In this document: in pieces, positions 1 through 6,954 of the stretch
Layout of the letters: each line of letters opens with the position of its first letter
Position numbering within the stretch: the first letter of the stretch is position 1
DNA from: Gemmatimonadota bacterium
GTDB lineage: Bacteria; Latescibacterota; UBA2968; UBA8231
Length of the DNA: 8,523 nucleotides
Assembly (NCBI GenBank): GCA_026706165.1
Contig: JAPOZF010000411.1
Coordinates: forward strand, 1-8,523
Direction of reading: 5' to 3'
Program-made: the position numbers and the translations under genes
Notes under the pieces: generated by a model
Told to the model about the DNA's origin: nothing
Seen by the model: only the letters and a program-made list of their open reading frames with translations
The model's database searches: none

Positions 1-983
1 ACGGGCTCGTGGGACTGGGGGAGGCTCCGGACAGCCTGGCCGACGACCTCGGCGCCATCGCCAAGCGCTACAACGAACTGCTGGTCGGACGCGACGCCAC
101 CCGGATCGGGGAAATCAACGAGTTCCTGCGTGCCCAGGACTTCGCCAGCACGGTGAGCAACTCGCACCTGACCGCGGCCATCGACCTGGCGCTCTACGAC
201 CTCAACGGCAAGCTGCAGGGGGTTCCGGCCTGTCAGTTGCTGGGCGGAAAAATGCGGGAGAGCGTGTACTTCTGTTACCCGATCATCGGGGAACACCTTC
301 AGGGAGGGTTCGATCGGAACGCCAGCTACCTGCAGCGGCTGGTCGACCTGGGGCACCACCTGTTCCGCTACTACATCTCCGGCGACAGCGGTCTCGACGA
401 CCGCTTTCTGAGCGAGATGAAGGCGCGCTTCGGCGAGAAGATCCGGCTCAAAGCCATCGATATGATCGGGAGTTTCCCCGATTGGGAGACCGCCCTGCGC
501 TATGCCGAGGTCCTGCGCCGCCACGAACCTCTCAACTTCGAACAGCCGTCGAACGACCTGCGGGTGTGCGCCGATTTCGTCAAGCGGGTGGACGTGCCGG
601 TGAGCCAGCACATCGGCAGCCTGGAGGAGGGGCTCGAGGCCATCGAGCGGGGCGCGTGCACCGTCCTCAACCTGGCGTGGATCTGGTGGGGGCCGACCTA
701 CGTCCGCCGCATGTTCGCGCTGGCCGAGGCCGCCGGTTTCAAGGCATTCCTGTCCACCGATCAGGACTCCACCATCGGGACCGCCGGGGCCGTTCACCTG
801 GGAGTGTCGGTGCCCAACCTCGACCTTCCCTCCGATCCGGCAGGCCCCCTGCTGTACACGGCTTCCCCGGCCCAAGAGCGGACCCGCACCGAGAACAGCC
901 CCCTGTCCGCCCCCGACGGTCCCGGGCTGGGGGTCGAGCTGGACGACGACAGGATGAGAGAGCTGACGTTGGCCTCCGCGTGA
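1..983 (+). CDS. Enolase-superfamily protein (mandelate racemase/muconate lactonizing enzyme type), 5' end missing
   Basis: The reading frame is open at the window edge, so the true start lies upstream; about 326 residues are visible and perhaps 50-60 are missing. The segment at about nt 177-248 (AIDLALYDLNGK, then LLGG) is the signature joining the capping domain to the (beta/alpha)7 barrel of this family. The later FEQP (about nt 537-548) matches the usual Glu-Glu-Pro or Glu-Gln-Pro metal-ligand strand. Known members abstract a proton alpha to a carboxylate and are typically sugar-acid dehydratases, racemases or cycloisomerases. Here the usual Lys-x-Lys on the second barrel strand reads Arg-Tyr-Tyr (about nt 366-374). 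The usual Gly-Glu-Ser ligand strand reads Ser-Gln-His-Ile, and the late His region reads Ser-Thr-Asp-Gln-Asp. The fold is therefore confident, but the reaction is not, and it may be a divergent subgroup. The aldolase-like gene 200 bp downstream suggests sugar-acid metabolism (inference). Confidence 0.85.
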   Translation, partial: GLVGLGEAPDSLADDLGAIAKRYNELLVGRDATRIGEINEFLRAQDFASTVSNSHLTAAIDLALYDLNGKLQGVPACQLLGGKMRESVYFCYPIIGEHLQGGFDRNASYLQRLVDLGHHLFRYYISGDSGLDDRFLSEMKARFGEKIRLKAIDMIGSFPDWETALRYAEVLRRHEPLNFEQPSNDLRVCADFVKRVDVPVSQHIGSLEEGLEAIERGACTVLNLAWIWWGPTYVRRMFALAEAAGFKAFLSTDQDSTIGTAGAVHLGVSVPNLDLPSDPAGPLLYTASPAQERTRTENSPLSAPDGPGLGVELDDDRMRELTLASA

Positions 984-1024
984 CTCCCCCGGCGCTGCCG
1001 GTGTGGCAGGAAGCATCGGTCGCC

Positions 1025-1143
1025 CCGGGCATCCCTTCAGAGGCTGGGTACGGTGTTGTCAGGAAATGAGAAGGGAGCTGCCAGAAAAGGGTGCCCCGGC
1101 GTGGATATCCAACCGGGAAGGGACGCACCGTGGGGATGCCCGG
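1025..1143 (+). promoter_or_regulatory. Candidate structured leader upstream of the aldolase-like gene
   Basis: The 201-bp gap between the enolase-like and aldolase-like genes contains a perfect 11-bp inverted repeat (1025-1035 with 1133-1143). Nested inside it is a second hairpin: 1090-1094 pairs with 1125-1129, 1095-1099 with 1113-1117, and 1102-1104 with 1109-1111. The whole fold ends about 40 nt before the start codon. No known riboswitch motif is recognisable. It could be a cis-regulatory leader RNA, or simply GC-rich sequence that pairs well. The arms are read directly from sequence; the function is inference. Confidence 0.3.
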
Positions 1144-1184
1144 CGGATCATGGAGGTTGACGGCATGTACCGGGAAGGTTCGAG

Positions 1185-2084
1185 TTGAACAAGAAGCTGG
1201 TCAGGGGTATCTGGCCGGCGCTCTGCACGGCCTTCGACGACAGCGGCGCGCGCGTCGACGCCGGGCGTCAAAGGGCCCTGGTCAGGGCGCTGATCGACAC
1301 CGGGATTCAGGGATTCTTCGTCTGCGGCGGCACCGGCGAGGGCCGGGCGATGTCGATGCCTGAACGTACGGAAGTGGCGGAGATCGTCGCCGATGAAGTG
1401 GCCGGCGAGGTGAGAATCATTCTGCATGCAGGGGGTACGTCCACTGAAAACGCCGTCGAGCTGGCGCGGCATGCCGCGCGCCTGAAGGGAATCGATGCGG
1501 TCGCCTCGGCGGCGCCGGTCGACGCTCCCAACGACCTCGTCGCCGCTGTCGCCCACTATGCCGCCATCGGAGCGGCCACCGACCTGCCGTTCTTCGTGTA
1601 CTGGCTGATGCGCGAGGCCGATACCGGGGCCACGGCCGACAGCTTTCTCGAGGCGATGCGGGAGGGCCCGAACTTCGCGGGGGTGAGGTTCACCGACCAC
1701 AACCTCTACCTCTTCGGCCAGCTCATAGACCGCTCGGGGGGTTGGGTAAACGCCGTTTCGGGACCTGACGAGCTGGCCTTGCCGGCGATGGTGATGGGCG
1801 CCGACGCCGCCATCGGCAGCACCTACAACATCATGCCGAAGATCTTCCTCGGGATGCGCCGCGCCTTCGATGCCGGCGATCTCGCCGCGGCGCGGGCCTG
1901 CCAGCAGCAGGCGAACCGCGTCATCCGCCTGCTGCTCGAGGTGGGTGTGCTGCCGGGGATAAAGCAGATGCTCGCGGACCGCGGCACCCCCGCGGGACCG
2001 ACGCGGATCGACCCGCCTCTGGACCCCGCCGCGAAGATCGCCCTGCGCGCCGGTCTCGAGCAGCTGGACATCGACATTCGCTGA
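1185..2084 (+). CDS. Dihydrodipicolinate synthase/N-acetylneuraminate lyase-family protein lacking the Schiff-base lysine
   Basis: This 299-residue protein is a full-length class I aldolase-type (beta/alpha)8 barrel. It has the substrate-carboxylate loop GGTGEG (residues 48-53; usually G[GS]TGE) and the barrel Tyr in FFVYW (Tyr139, equivalent to Tyr137 of E. coli NanA). The family joins or splits pyruvate and an aldehyde through a lysine Schiff base. The strand that should carry this lysine reads AGVRFTDHNLY, so the catalytic position is Arg168 (codon AGG, 1686-1688). The usual Tyr-Tyr segment after strand 4 is also absent (SAAPVDAPND, residues 108-117). Ordinary aldolase chemistry is therefore doubtful; it may be a paralogue with another reaction or a binding role. 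The TTG start is chosen because GGGAAGG (1172-1178) lies 6 nt upstream and the family's usual N-terminal strand begins at once (LVRGIWPALCTAF). A terminator overlaps the stop codon. Confidence 0.88.
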   Translation: MNKKLVRGIWPALCTAFDDSGARVDAGRQRALVRALIDTGIQGFFVCGGTGEGRAMSMPERTEVAEIVADEVAGEVRIILHAGGTSTENAVELARHAARLKGIDAVASAAPVDAPNDLVAAVAHYAAIGAATDLPFFVYWLMREADTGATADSFLEAMREGPNFAGVRFTDHNLYLFGQLIDRSGGWVNAVSGPDELALPAMVMGADAAIGSTYNIMPKIFLGMRRAFDAGDLAAARACQQQANRVIRLLLEVGVLPGIKQMLADRGTPAGPTRIDPPLDPAAKIALRAGLEQLDIDIR

Positions 2085-2125
2085 ACCGCGCAGGGACCCC
2101 TGGCGGCGCCGCGGTTCGAGTTTTT
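2083..2125 (+). terminator. Rho-independent terminator of the aldolase-like gene
   Basis: A perfect 8-bp stem (GAACCGCG at 2083-2090 with CGCGGTTC at 2110-2117) encloses a further short CAGG/CCTG pairing and is followed by GAG and five Ts (2121-2125). The hairpin starts inside the stop codon of the aldolase-like gene. It should therefore end that transcript and separate it from the large downstream gene. Confidence 0.75.
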
Positions 2126-2197
2126 GCCGATCCTCGGAACCCCGGACAGCACCCAATCTCAAAACTGCTCGAACTGCCGGGCGCCCCCGGGATCGGC
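2114..2197 (+). promoter_or_regulatory. Alternative-pairing leader between terminator and the large gene
   Basis: The 154-bp gap before the large gene holds two interleaved perfect inverted repeats: GTTCGAG (2114-2120) with CTCGAAC (2168-2174), and GCCGATCC (2126-2133) with GGATCGGC (2190-2197). The order A-B-A'-B' allows a pseudoknot or two exclusive folds. The first arm also overlaps the 3' arm of the terminator, so pairing with 2168-2174 would compete with termination. TCGAACTG is also repeated directly at 2170 and 2222, the second copy just before the ribosome binding site. Regulation of read-through is possible, but chance pairing in GC-rich DNA cannot be excluded. Confidence 0.25.
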
Positions 2198-2238
2198 GGA
2201 GACCCGGGAGCAGTGGAACTTCGAACTGGAGGGACAAA

Positions 2239-4175
2239 TTGGCTGATACAGGCTCTTCAAGGCAGGTGACTGTCCCGGGGCTGGTCGAGGTCGAGGCCAC
2301 GGCGGTTTCCCCTCCTCCGAGATGGCGCTCCTGCAACGCCGGTTGATGAAACTCATGGAGGATGCCGTCTCCCCGATGGTCGACAAGTACGCGGAAAAGG
2401 GCGGCGCCTTTTACTTCGCCGACGACGTCGACGACCTCTACGAAAGGGTGTACAACTGGGGCCTGTTCTACGCCATGGGGGCGGACAGACAGGTGCTCGA
2501 CCTGGCGCTCCAGCAGTGGAATGCCACCACCCGTTTCTTCGCCGACGATATCGTCAGCAGGGTGCACCCCCGCTTCTGTCCCCAGATTCACAACGAGTAC
2601 TACAACCAGGGTTCACCGGGAGCGAACGAGTGGCACCACCAGGGGGAGGGCAACATGGCCTTCTACCATTTCGGCCTGGCCGACCCCACGATCTCGGAGA
2701 ACGTTCGCCGTTCCAGACGGTTCGCGGCGATGTTCATGGACGAGGATCCGGAGGCGCCCAACTACGATCCCCGGCACAGGGTCTTCCGCAGCCCCATTCA
2801 GACCAGCGTCGGCCCCATGCGCCGCGCCAGTGCCGCCAATGCGATCATGTGGCTTCAGGGGGGGATACAGAGCATCGGGGAGTCATACCGCTACTACGGC
2901 GTCCGGGCTTCCCTGTATCCGGTGGGAGGACCTGGAGCCGGACTGGTTCGAAAACCCCGAACGCCGGGACGAGATCCTCGAGCTTTTCGACGACATCGTC
3001 CTCAACGGCGACGTCGCCAACAGCCTGGGCGCCACCGCCCTGGTCACCAACGCATACCTGTACACCGGCGAGGAGAAGTACAGGCAGTGGGTGCTGGAGT
3101 ACACGGAAGCCTGGATGGAACGGATGCGGCGCAACGGCGGCATCATGCCCGACAACGTCGGACCGACCGGCAGGATCGGCGAAAACCGCAGGGGCCAGTG
3201 GTGGGGCGGGCTCTACGGATGGAACAGCTTCGTCGGCTACAACATAATGTTCAACTCGCTGACGATCGCCGCTGAATGCGCCGTCCTGCTCACCGGCGAC
3301 TTCGGTTACCTGGAGTTGCTGCGCTCGCAGATCAGGGTCCTCATGGACAATGCGATCACGCGGGAGGACGGCCAGCTCCTGCTTCCTGCCCGCTACGGCC
3401 CCGGGGGCTGGGAGTACGCCCTGGGTGACCCCGGAAAGCGGCAGCCGGCACCGTTCCGCATGCAGGAACTGGCCCACCTGTACCACATATCCATGGCGGC
3501 CGAAGACTACGACCTGATCGCCAGGATCCGGGAGACCGACCAGGAGCGGGACTGGAACCACGTGCCCGTCGTCGGAGAAAAGAACTACGGCGACACCGAA
3601 CTCGCCCGCTTCCAGTACTACGACGGCAGGAACCCCGACTGGCCCGTGAAAATCCTCCAGGCCGAATACGAGAACGCCCGGACCGCTTTCGAGTCGATCC
3701 GCAGCGAGACCCGCGATGCCCGGGCCCTGATCGCCGACAACTACTGTCCTCCCAATCCCGTCTACACCAAGGGGTTGACGCAGGTGACCATGGGGGCGCC
3801 GCACTCGGTGTACACCGGCGCCTCCTGCGCGCGACCATGCGCTACTTCGATCCGGACCGCGCCAGGCCCGGACTGCCGCCGGGGGTCGCCGCCCTGGTCG
3901 ACAAGCTGGGGGCCGGGACTGCGGGGGTCCATCTGGTCAATCTGGATGCAGGCGAGACGCGGAAACTGATCGTGCAGGCCGGGGCGTTCGCCGAGCACCG
4001 GTTCGTCGAACTGACCTGCGGCGGCCGGACCATCCCGGTGGAGTCGAAGTACTTCGCGGTCCGGCTTCCGCCCGGTGCATCCATCCGCCTGGACATGGTC
4101 ATGCGCCGGTTTGTCAACCGGCCCACCTACGCCTTCCCCTGGCACGGGGAGGAGATCCCGGTGCCCTACTGCTGA
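2239..4175 (+). pseudogene. Large uncharacterised (alpha/alpha)-barrel-like protein, interrupted by three apparent frameshifts
   Basis: The coding signal runs continuously for about 645 codons but changes frame three times. It begins at TTG 2239 with GGAGGG (2228-2233) 5 nt upstream, giving MADTGSSRQVTVPGLVEVEA. A missing base near 2306-2315 (C run) moves it to the frame starting ATG 2322 (MALLQRRLMKLMEDA). An extra G near 2919-2926 shifts it to the frame giving WEDLEPDWFENPERRDE. A missing G near 3816-3822 returns it to YFDPDRARPGLPPG, which runs to the stop at 4175. There is no internal stop once these are corrected. The helix-rich sequence with aromatic/acid motifs (NEWHHQGEGNMAFYHFGLAD, LYTGEEKYRQWVLEY, GGIMPDNVGPTGRIGE) resembles uncharacterised proteins with (alpha/alpha)6-barrel, glycosidase- or lyase-like architecture. 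I see no signal peptide. The function is unknown; its setting suggests carbohydrate metabolism. The indels may be real decay or sequence errors. Confidence 0.7.
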
Positions 4176-4305
4176 CCGGAAGGAAACGACGCGCGAGGCC
4201 GATGGATTGCGGGGACTGCTGCTGGTCGATCAGTACTTGCTGCGGGCATTCCAGCCGCAGAGGTCCTCCAGGGCGGCTCACCAGGCCCGGACACCCCTGT
4301 CCGCG
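4176..4305. other. Convergent intergenic region
   Basis: These 130 bp separate the 3' ends of the large gene (plus strand) and the oxidoreductase gene (minus strand). They contain one 6-bp inverted repeat, AGCCGC (4253-4258) with GCGGCT (4273-4278), with no T-run on either side, so it is a weak candidate for a shared terminator. No gene is visible. Confidence 0.4.
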
Positions 4306-5400
4306 CTATCCCTTGTACTTTGGGACCAGGGGCTCCTCCAGAGCTTCCGCGTAGGTCTGGGACCGTCCCGACTGGTCGCCTCCGAGCCATCGGTAAGGGG
4401 TCGGGTAGAGCGTCAGGGAGCGGTCCTCGAGCGGCAGCTTGAGCGGCACGCTGCCCCACAGGGCCGAGTACTTGGCGGCGATGGCGACTTCGAGCGACTG
4501 CCGCAGGTCGTGTCCGGATACGGCGAGCTCGCCGCCATTGGCCACCACGTCGAGAAACGACAGGATCGAGGTGCCCAGATAGGAGAACCGGGGATACTGT
4601 TCCGGTGTATACGGCCGGTCCACCCTGACCCGGGCGCCGCTGCCGTCGAAACCCCTGTAGATTTCGGGAGTCGCCCAGTTCCAGCGGACCAGGGCCTCGT
4701 CGGTCCATACCTCGACGCCGCGGAAAGGGGTTTCCCAGCCGAACACGGGGCAGCCGAGGCCGTTGCTCAGGCGGAAATGGCAGTTGAGGACCAGGCCTTC
4801 ATCGCTGTCGCTGCGCAGCGCTTCTTCCGGGGCGCCCCAGGCGATGACCTCGGTCACCTCGGCCTGGGCGAGGAGCCGCAGCACGGCGATATGCTGGCAG
4901 CCGCCGCCGGAGATCTCTCCGGCCCCCCACCGGTGCACGCTGGCGCCGCGCAGCTCCCCGTAGTCGCCGGCGCGCAGCCAGCCGGCGACCTCCTGGAGGT
5001 CGGAAAGCGCCCGCTTGAGGTTTCCCCCCGCAAAGACGACGCCGCGCTCGGCGCACACGTCGACCATCTCGTCGGCGTCGGCGAGGCAGGCCTCGATCGG
5101 CTTGTCGGTGGAGACCCCCTTGACCCCCGCCTGGGCGCTGGCGATCACCGCATCCTTTATGTATTTGCCCGGCAGCACGACTGCGGCGATGTCGGGCACG
5201 ACTTCCCGGTACATTGCCTCGGCGTCCGGGTAGAGGGCCTCGATGCCGAAGCGTTCCCCGACCGCCCGGAGCCGCTCCGGGTTGCGTTCGGCAATTGCGA
5301 CAAGCTCGGTATCCGGTAGCGTCTGGTACACCTCGGCGTAGTGCTGGCCGAGGCGTCCGCAACCGATGATTGCAACTGTGTACCTTGGTTCAGCCTTCAT
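4306..5400 (-). CDS. Gfo/Idh/MocA-family NAD(P)-dependent oxidoreductase
   Basis: This 364-residue protein has the usual family length. The N-terminal Rossmann fold shows VAIIGCGRLGQHYA (nucleotide-binding Gly-x-Gly-x-x-Gly, residues 13-18). Glu39 at the end of the second strand would contact the adenosine ribose. The family's Glu-Lys-Pro motif appears as TDKP, with Lys100. The C-terminal alpha/beta substrate domain has GGGCQH, whose His170 fits the usual catalytic His. Members oxidise or reduce sugars, inositols and related polyols in the cytosol. A strong Shine-Dalgarno (GGAAGGAG) precedes ATG 5400 on the minus strand. The gene converges on the large gene, so it has its own promoter. A sugar or sugar-acid substrate is inferred from the neighbouring genes; the exact substrate cannot be read from sequence. 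The gene is intact, unlike its convergent neighbour. Confidence 0.9.
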   Translation of the reverse strand: MKAEPRYTVAIIGCGRLGQHYAEVYQTLPDTELVAIAERNPERLRAVGERFGIEALYPDAEAMYREVVPDIAAVVLPGKYIKDAVIASAQAGVKGVSTDKPIEACLADADEMVDVCAERGVVFAGGNLKRALSDLQEVAGWLRAGDYGELRGASVHRWGAGEISGGGCQHIAVLRLLAQAEVTEVIAWGAPEEALRSDSDEGLVLNCHFRLSNGLGCPVFGWETPFRGVEVWTDEALVRWNWATPEIYRGFDGSGARVRVDRPYTPEQYPRFSYLGTSILSFLDVVANGGELAVSGHDLRQSLEVAIAAKYSALWGSVPLKLPLEDRSLTLYPTPYRWLGGDQSGRSQTYAEALEEPLVPKYKG

Positions 5401-5432
5401 GGGTGGTCTCCTTCCAATGCAGGATTTCCGTG

Positions 5433-5442
5433 ATTCCGGAAT
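5433..5442. promoter_or_regulatory. Palindrome upstream of the oxidoreductase gene, possible operator
   Basis: ATTCCGGAAT is a perfect 10-bp palindrome centred about 37 bp upstream of the oxidoreductase start codon, a place where a dimeric repressor could bind. No matching -35/-10 pair is convincing, and no second copy was seen near the other genes of the cluster, so the role is tentative. Confidence 0.25.
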
Positions 5443-5510
5443 TCAGTAGCAGCATCGCTTCAGAACAGCCTGGGTTTGCCGGGAAACGGGGTCGCCGCAC
5501 ATGGCGTACA

Positions 5511-5544
5511 AACGAAAGGGCCGGTCTCATGTCGAAACCGGCCC
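5511..5544 (-). terminator. Rho-independent terminator behind the tRNA-Arg remnant
   Basis: Read on the minus strand, this is an 8-bp perfect stem (plus-strand GGGCCGGT 5518-5525 with ACCGGCCC 5537-5544) and an 11-nt loop, followed by TTTCGTT. It starts 16 nt after the CCA end of the tRNA fragment, as expected for the native terminator of that tRNA gene. This marks the DNA to the left as the original chromosome. Confidence 0.7.
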
Positions 5545-5560
5545 CATGTCATTAAACAGA

Positions 5561-5605
5561 TGGTGCACCCATAGGGATTCGAACCCCAAACCTCCTGATC
5601 CGTAG
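5561..5605 (-). repeat. attachment site: 3' portion of tRNA-Arg(ACG)
   Basis: The minus strand reads as the last 45 nt of a tRNA: anticodon loop CTACGGA (anticodon ACG, arginine), 3' anticodon stem TCAGG, variable loop AGGTT, a T-arm TGGGG-TTCGAAT-CCCTA with five pairs, acceptor strand TGGGTGC, discriminator A and encoded CCA. The next bases (CATTC on the 5' side) do not pair with TCAGG, and no D-arm or 5' acceptor strand follows. Homology therefore stops exactly at the anticodon loop, a common crossover point for tyrosine integrases. With the integrase 190 bp away, this is best read as one att copy, and the intact tRNA-Arg should lie at the other end of the element. It is not a functional tRNA gene by itself. 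Confidence 0.85.
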
Positions 5606-5796
5606 GAATGAAAATATCGCCTGTCGACTCCCCCAAAAAACTAATACAAAAACTCATAAATCGTTTTTTTTCAGCTACTTAGCTACCCATACGATTAGTA
5701 AGGGGTGGGCTTGTGCGGATCCGATCCGGCTGTATTTTTGCCCTCGTTTGTTGACACATTGTTGACACGACTACCCGACACGGAGGGCAGGAAAAC
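5606..5796. promoter_or_regulatory. AT-rich att-proximal region with tandem repeats
   Basis: This gap between the tRNA fragment and the integrase is AT-rich compared with the rest of the window. It holds two tandem TTGTTGACAC copies (5748-5757, 5759-5768) exactly 11 bp apart, which puts them on the same face of the helix. It also has a direct repeat AGCTAC (5673-5678, 5681-5686) and inverted ACTAAT/ATTAGT (5640-5645, 5694-5699). Such repeats beside att sites are often arm-type integrase or excisionase sites. TTGTTGACAC also contains a consensus -35 hexamer, but no good -10 follows either copy. Confidence 0.45.
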
Positions 5797-6954
5797 ATGC
5801 TGACTGAGCGGATAATCTCGGATCTCAGACCGGGACCGAAAAGCCGTATCGTCTGGGACCACAAGACCAAGGGGCTAGGGGTGCGGATAACCCCGACTGG
5901 GACCAGGGCTTTCGTGGTGACGTATCGCACTGTGCACCGCGAGCAGCGAAGAAAGACGCTCTGCCGTGTCGAAGAAACGAGTCTGAAAGAGGCCCGACGG
6001 ATGGCCGGCCAGTTGTTGCTTGAGGTTCGGGCGGGTGCCGATCCGGTGGAGAAAAAACGGCAGCTGAGGGAGGCGCCAACCGTCGGGGAGGCGATGAACC
6101 AGTTTTTCGAGGATCTCGTACCGCAGCGAATCAAGTTGGGAAAGATGACGGCGAAGACAGCCCAAGAGTACGGCTATCACTGGGCGGCGATTGCCCCGAG
6201 GTTGGAACGCAAGACGGTGGCCACCGTCACCCGCGAGCACATCGAGAAAGCGGTTTCAGGTGCCCCGGTCACAACTCGCAACCGGATGCTGGCGTTGTTG
6301 TCGCGGTGCTTCAACGAATTCGAGAAATGGGGACTGCGGGAGCAGTTTTCCAATCCGGTCCGCTTCATCGAGAAGGCGCAGGAGAAAGCACGGGACCGGG
6401 TGTTGACCGCTGACGAACTGGGACGGCTGGCCGTTGCGTTGAAAGAGCAGGAGGGAAATCACCCTGCCGCTGTCGCTGCCGTCAGAGTCGCGGCATTAAG
6501 CGGTCTGAGGATTGGCGAGGTGCTGCGGATCCGATGGCAAGACCTTGATCTTGAAAGTGGCCGGCTGAGGATTCCCGAATCGAAAACCGGAGCACGCACT
6601 CATACGCTTCCTGCTCCGGCCCTCGATGTAATCCGCCAGCGGCCCCGTGAATGTGACTGGGTTTTCACGGCTCGAAGAAAAGCACCCGTAACCTACAGGT
6701 ACGCACGGGTGACGTTTCAGAAGGCCGCCAAGGCCGCCAAGATCCAAGACGTACGGCTGCACGATCTGAGAAGAACGGTAGCGACCACGGCCGCAGCCTC
6801 GGGAGCCTCTGCCGCCATCTTGCGCGACCTTCTCGGTCACCGGACAATGGAAATGGCAAACCGATACGTCCGGGACATCGGCGATCCGGTGACCGAGATG
6901 CGGGAGCATGTAGGGGGTGAGATTGCCGCGATGATGGGAGGGAACGAACAATGA
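5797..6954 (+). CDS. int: Tyrosine recombinase/integrase of the integrated element
   Basis: The 385-residue protein has the three parts of a tRNA-targeting phage or island integrase. Residues 1-60 are an arm-binding domain with the typical GLGVRITPTGTRAFVVTYR strand. Residues about 95-190 are a helical core-binding domain, and the catalytic domain follows. All catalytic residues are visible: Arg238 (SGLRIGEVL), Lys263 (ESKTG), His322 and Arg325 (LHDLRRT), His348 (LLGHRT) and the nucleophile Tyr357 (ANRYV). It should therefore be active. It would catalyse integration into, and with a partner excision from, the tRNA-Arg site beside it. GGAGGG lies about 10 nt before the ATG. Its stop overlaps the start of the next gene (ATGA), so the two are probably co-translated. 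Confidence 0.95.
   Translation: MLTERIISDLRPGPKSRIVWDHKTKGLGVRITPTGTRAFVVTYRTVHREQRRKTLCRVEETSLKEARRMAGQLLLEVRAGADPVEKKRQLREAPTVGEAMNQFFEDLVPQRIKLGKMTAKTAQEYGYHWAAIAPRLERKTVATVTREHIEKAVSGAPVTTRNRMLALLSRCFNEFEKWGLREQFSNPVRFIEKAQEKARDRVLTADELGRLAVALKEQEGNHPAAVAAVRVAALSGLRIGEVLRIRWQDLDLESGRLRIPESKTGARTHTLPAPALDVIRQRPRECDWVFTARRKAPVTYRYARVTFQKAAKAAKIQDVRLHDLRRTVATTAAASGASAAILRDLLGHRTMEMANRYVRDIGDPVTEMREHVGGEIAAMMGGNEQ

Noticed and set aside
1003..1188. Small ORF of 61 codons just before the aldolase-like gene, overlapping its TTG start
   Set aside because: The stop/start overlap is tempting for a leader peptide, but there is no good ribosome binding site and the codons coincide with the paired leader arms; the sequence is not protein-like.
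1059..2591. Long open frame of about 510 codons on the minus strand
   Set aside because: It lies opposite the aldolase-like gene, its leader and the start of the large gene; composition is low-complexity Arg/Gly/Pro-rich and no family is recognisable, as expected of a GC-rich antisense shadow.
4075..5319. Open frame of about 414 codons on the plus strand
   Set aside because: It is antisense to the well-supported Gfo/Idh/MocA gene, has no ribosome binding site and shows no domain.
5561..5680. Complete tRNA gene on the minus strand
   Set aside because: Only the 3' 45 nt are tRNA-like; the bases beyond the anticodon loop do not form the anticodon stem, D-arm or acceptor stem, so it is a fragment and not a working tRNA.
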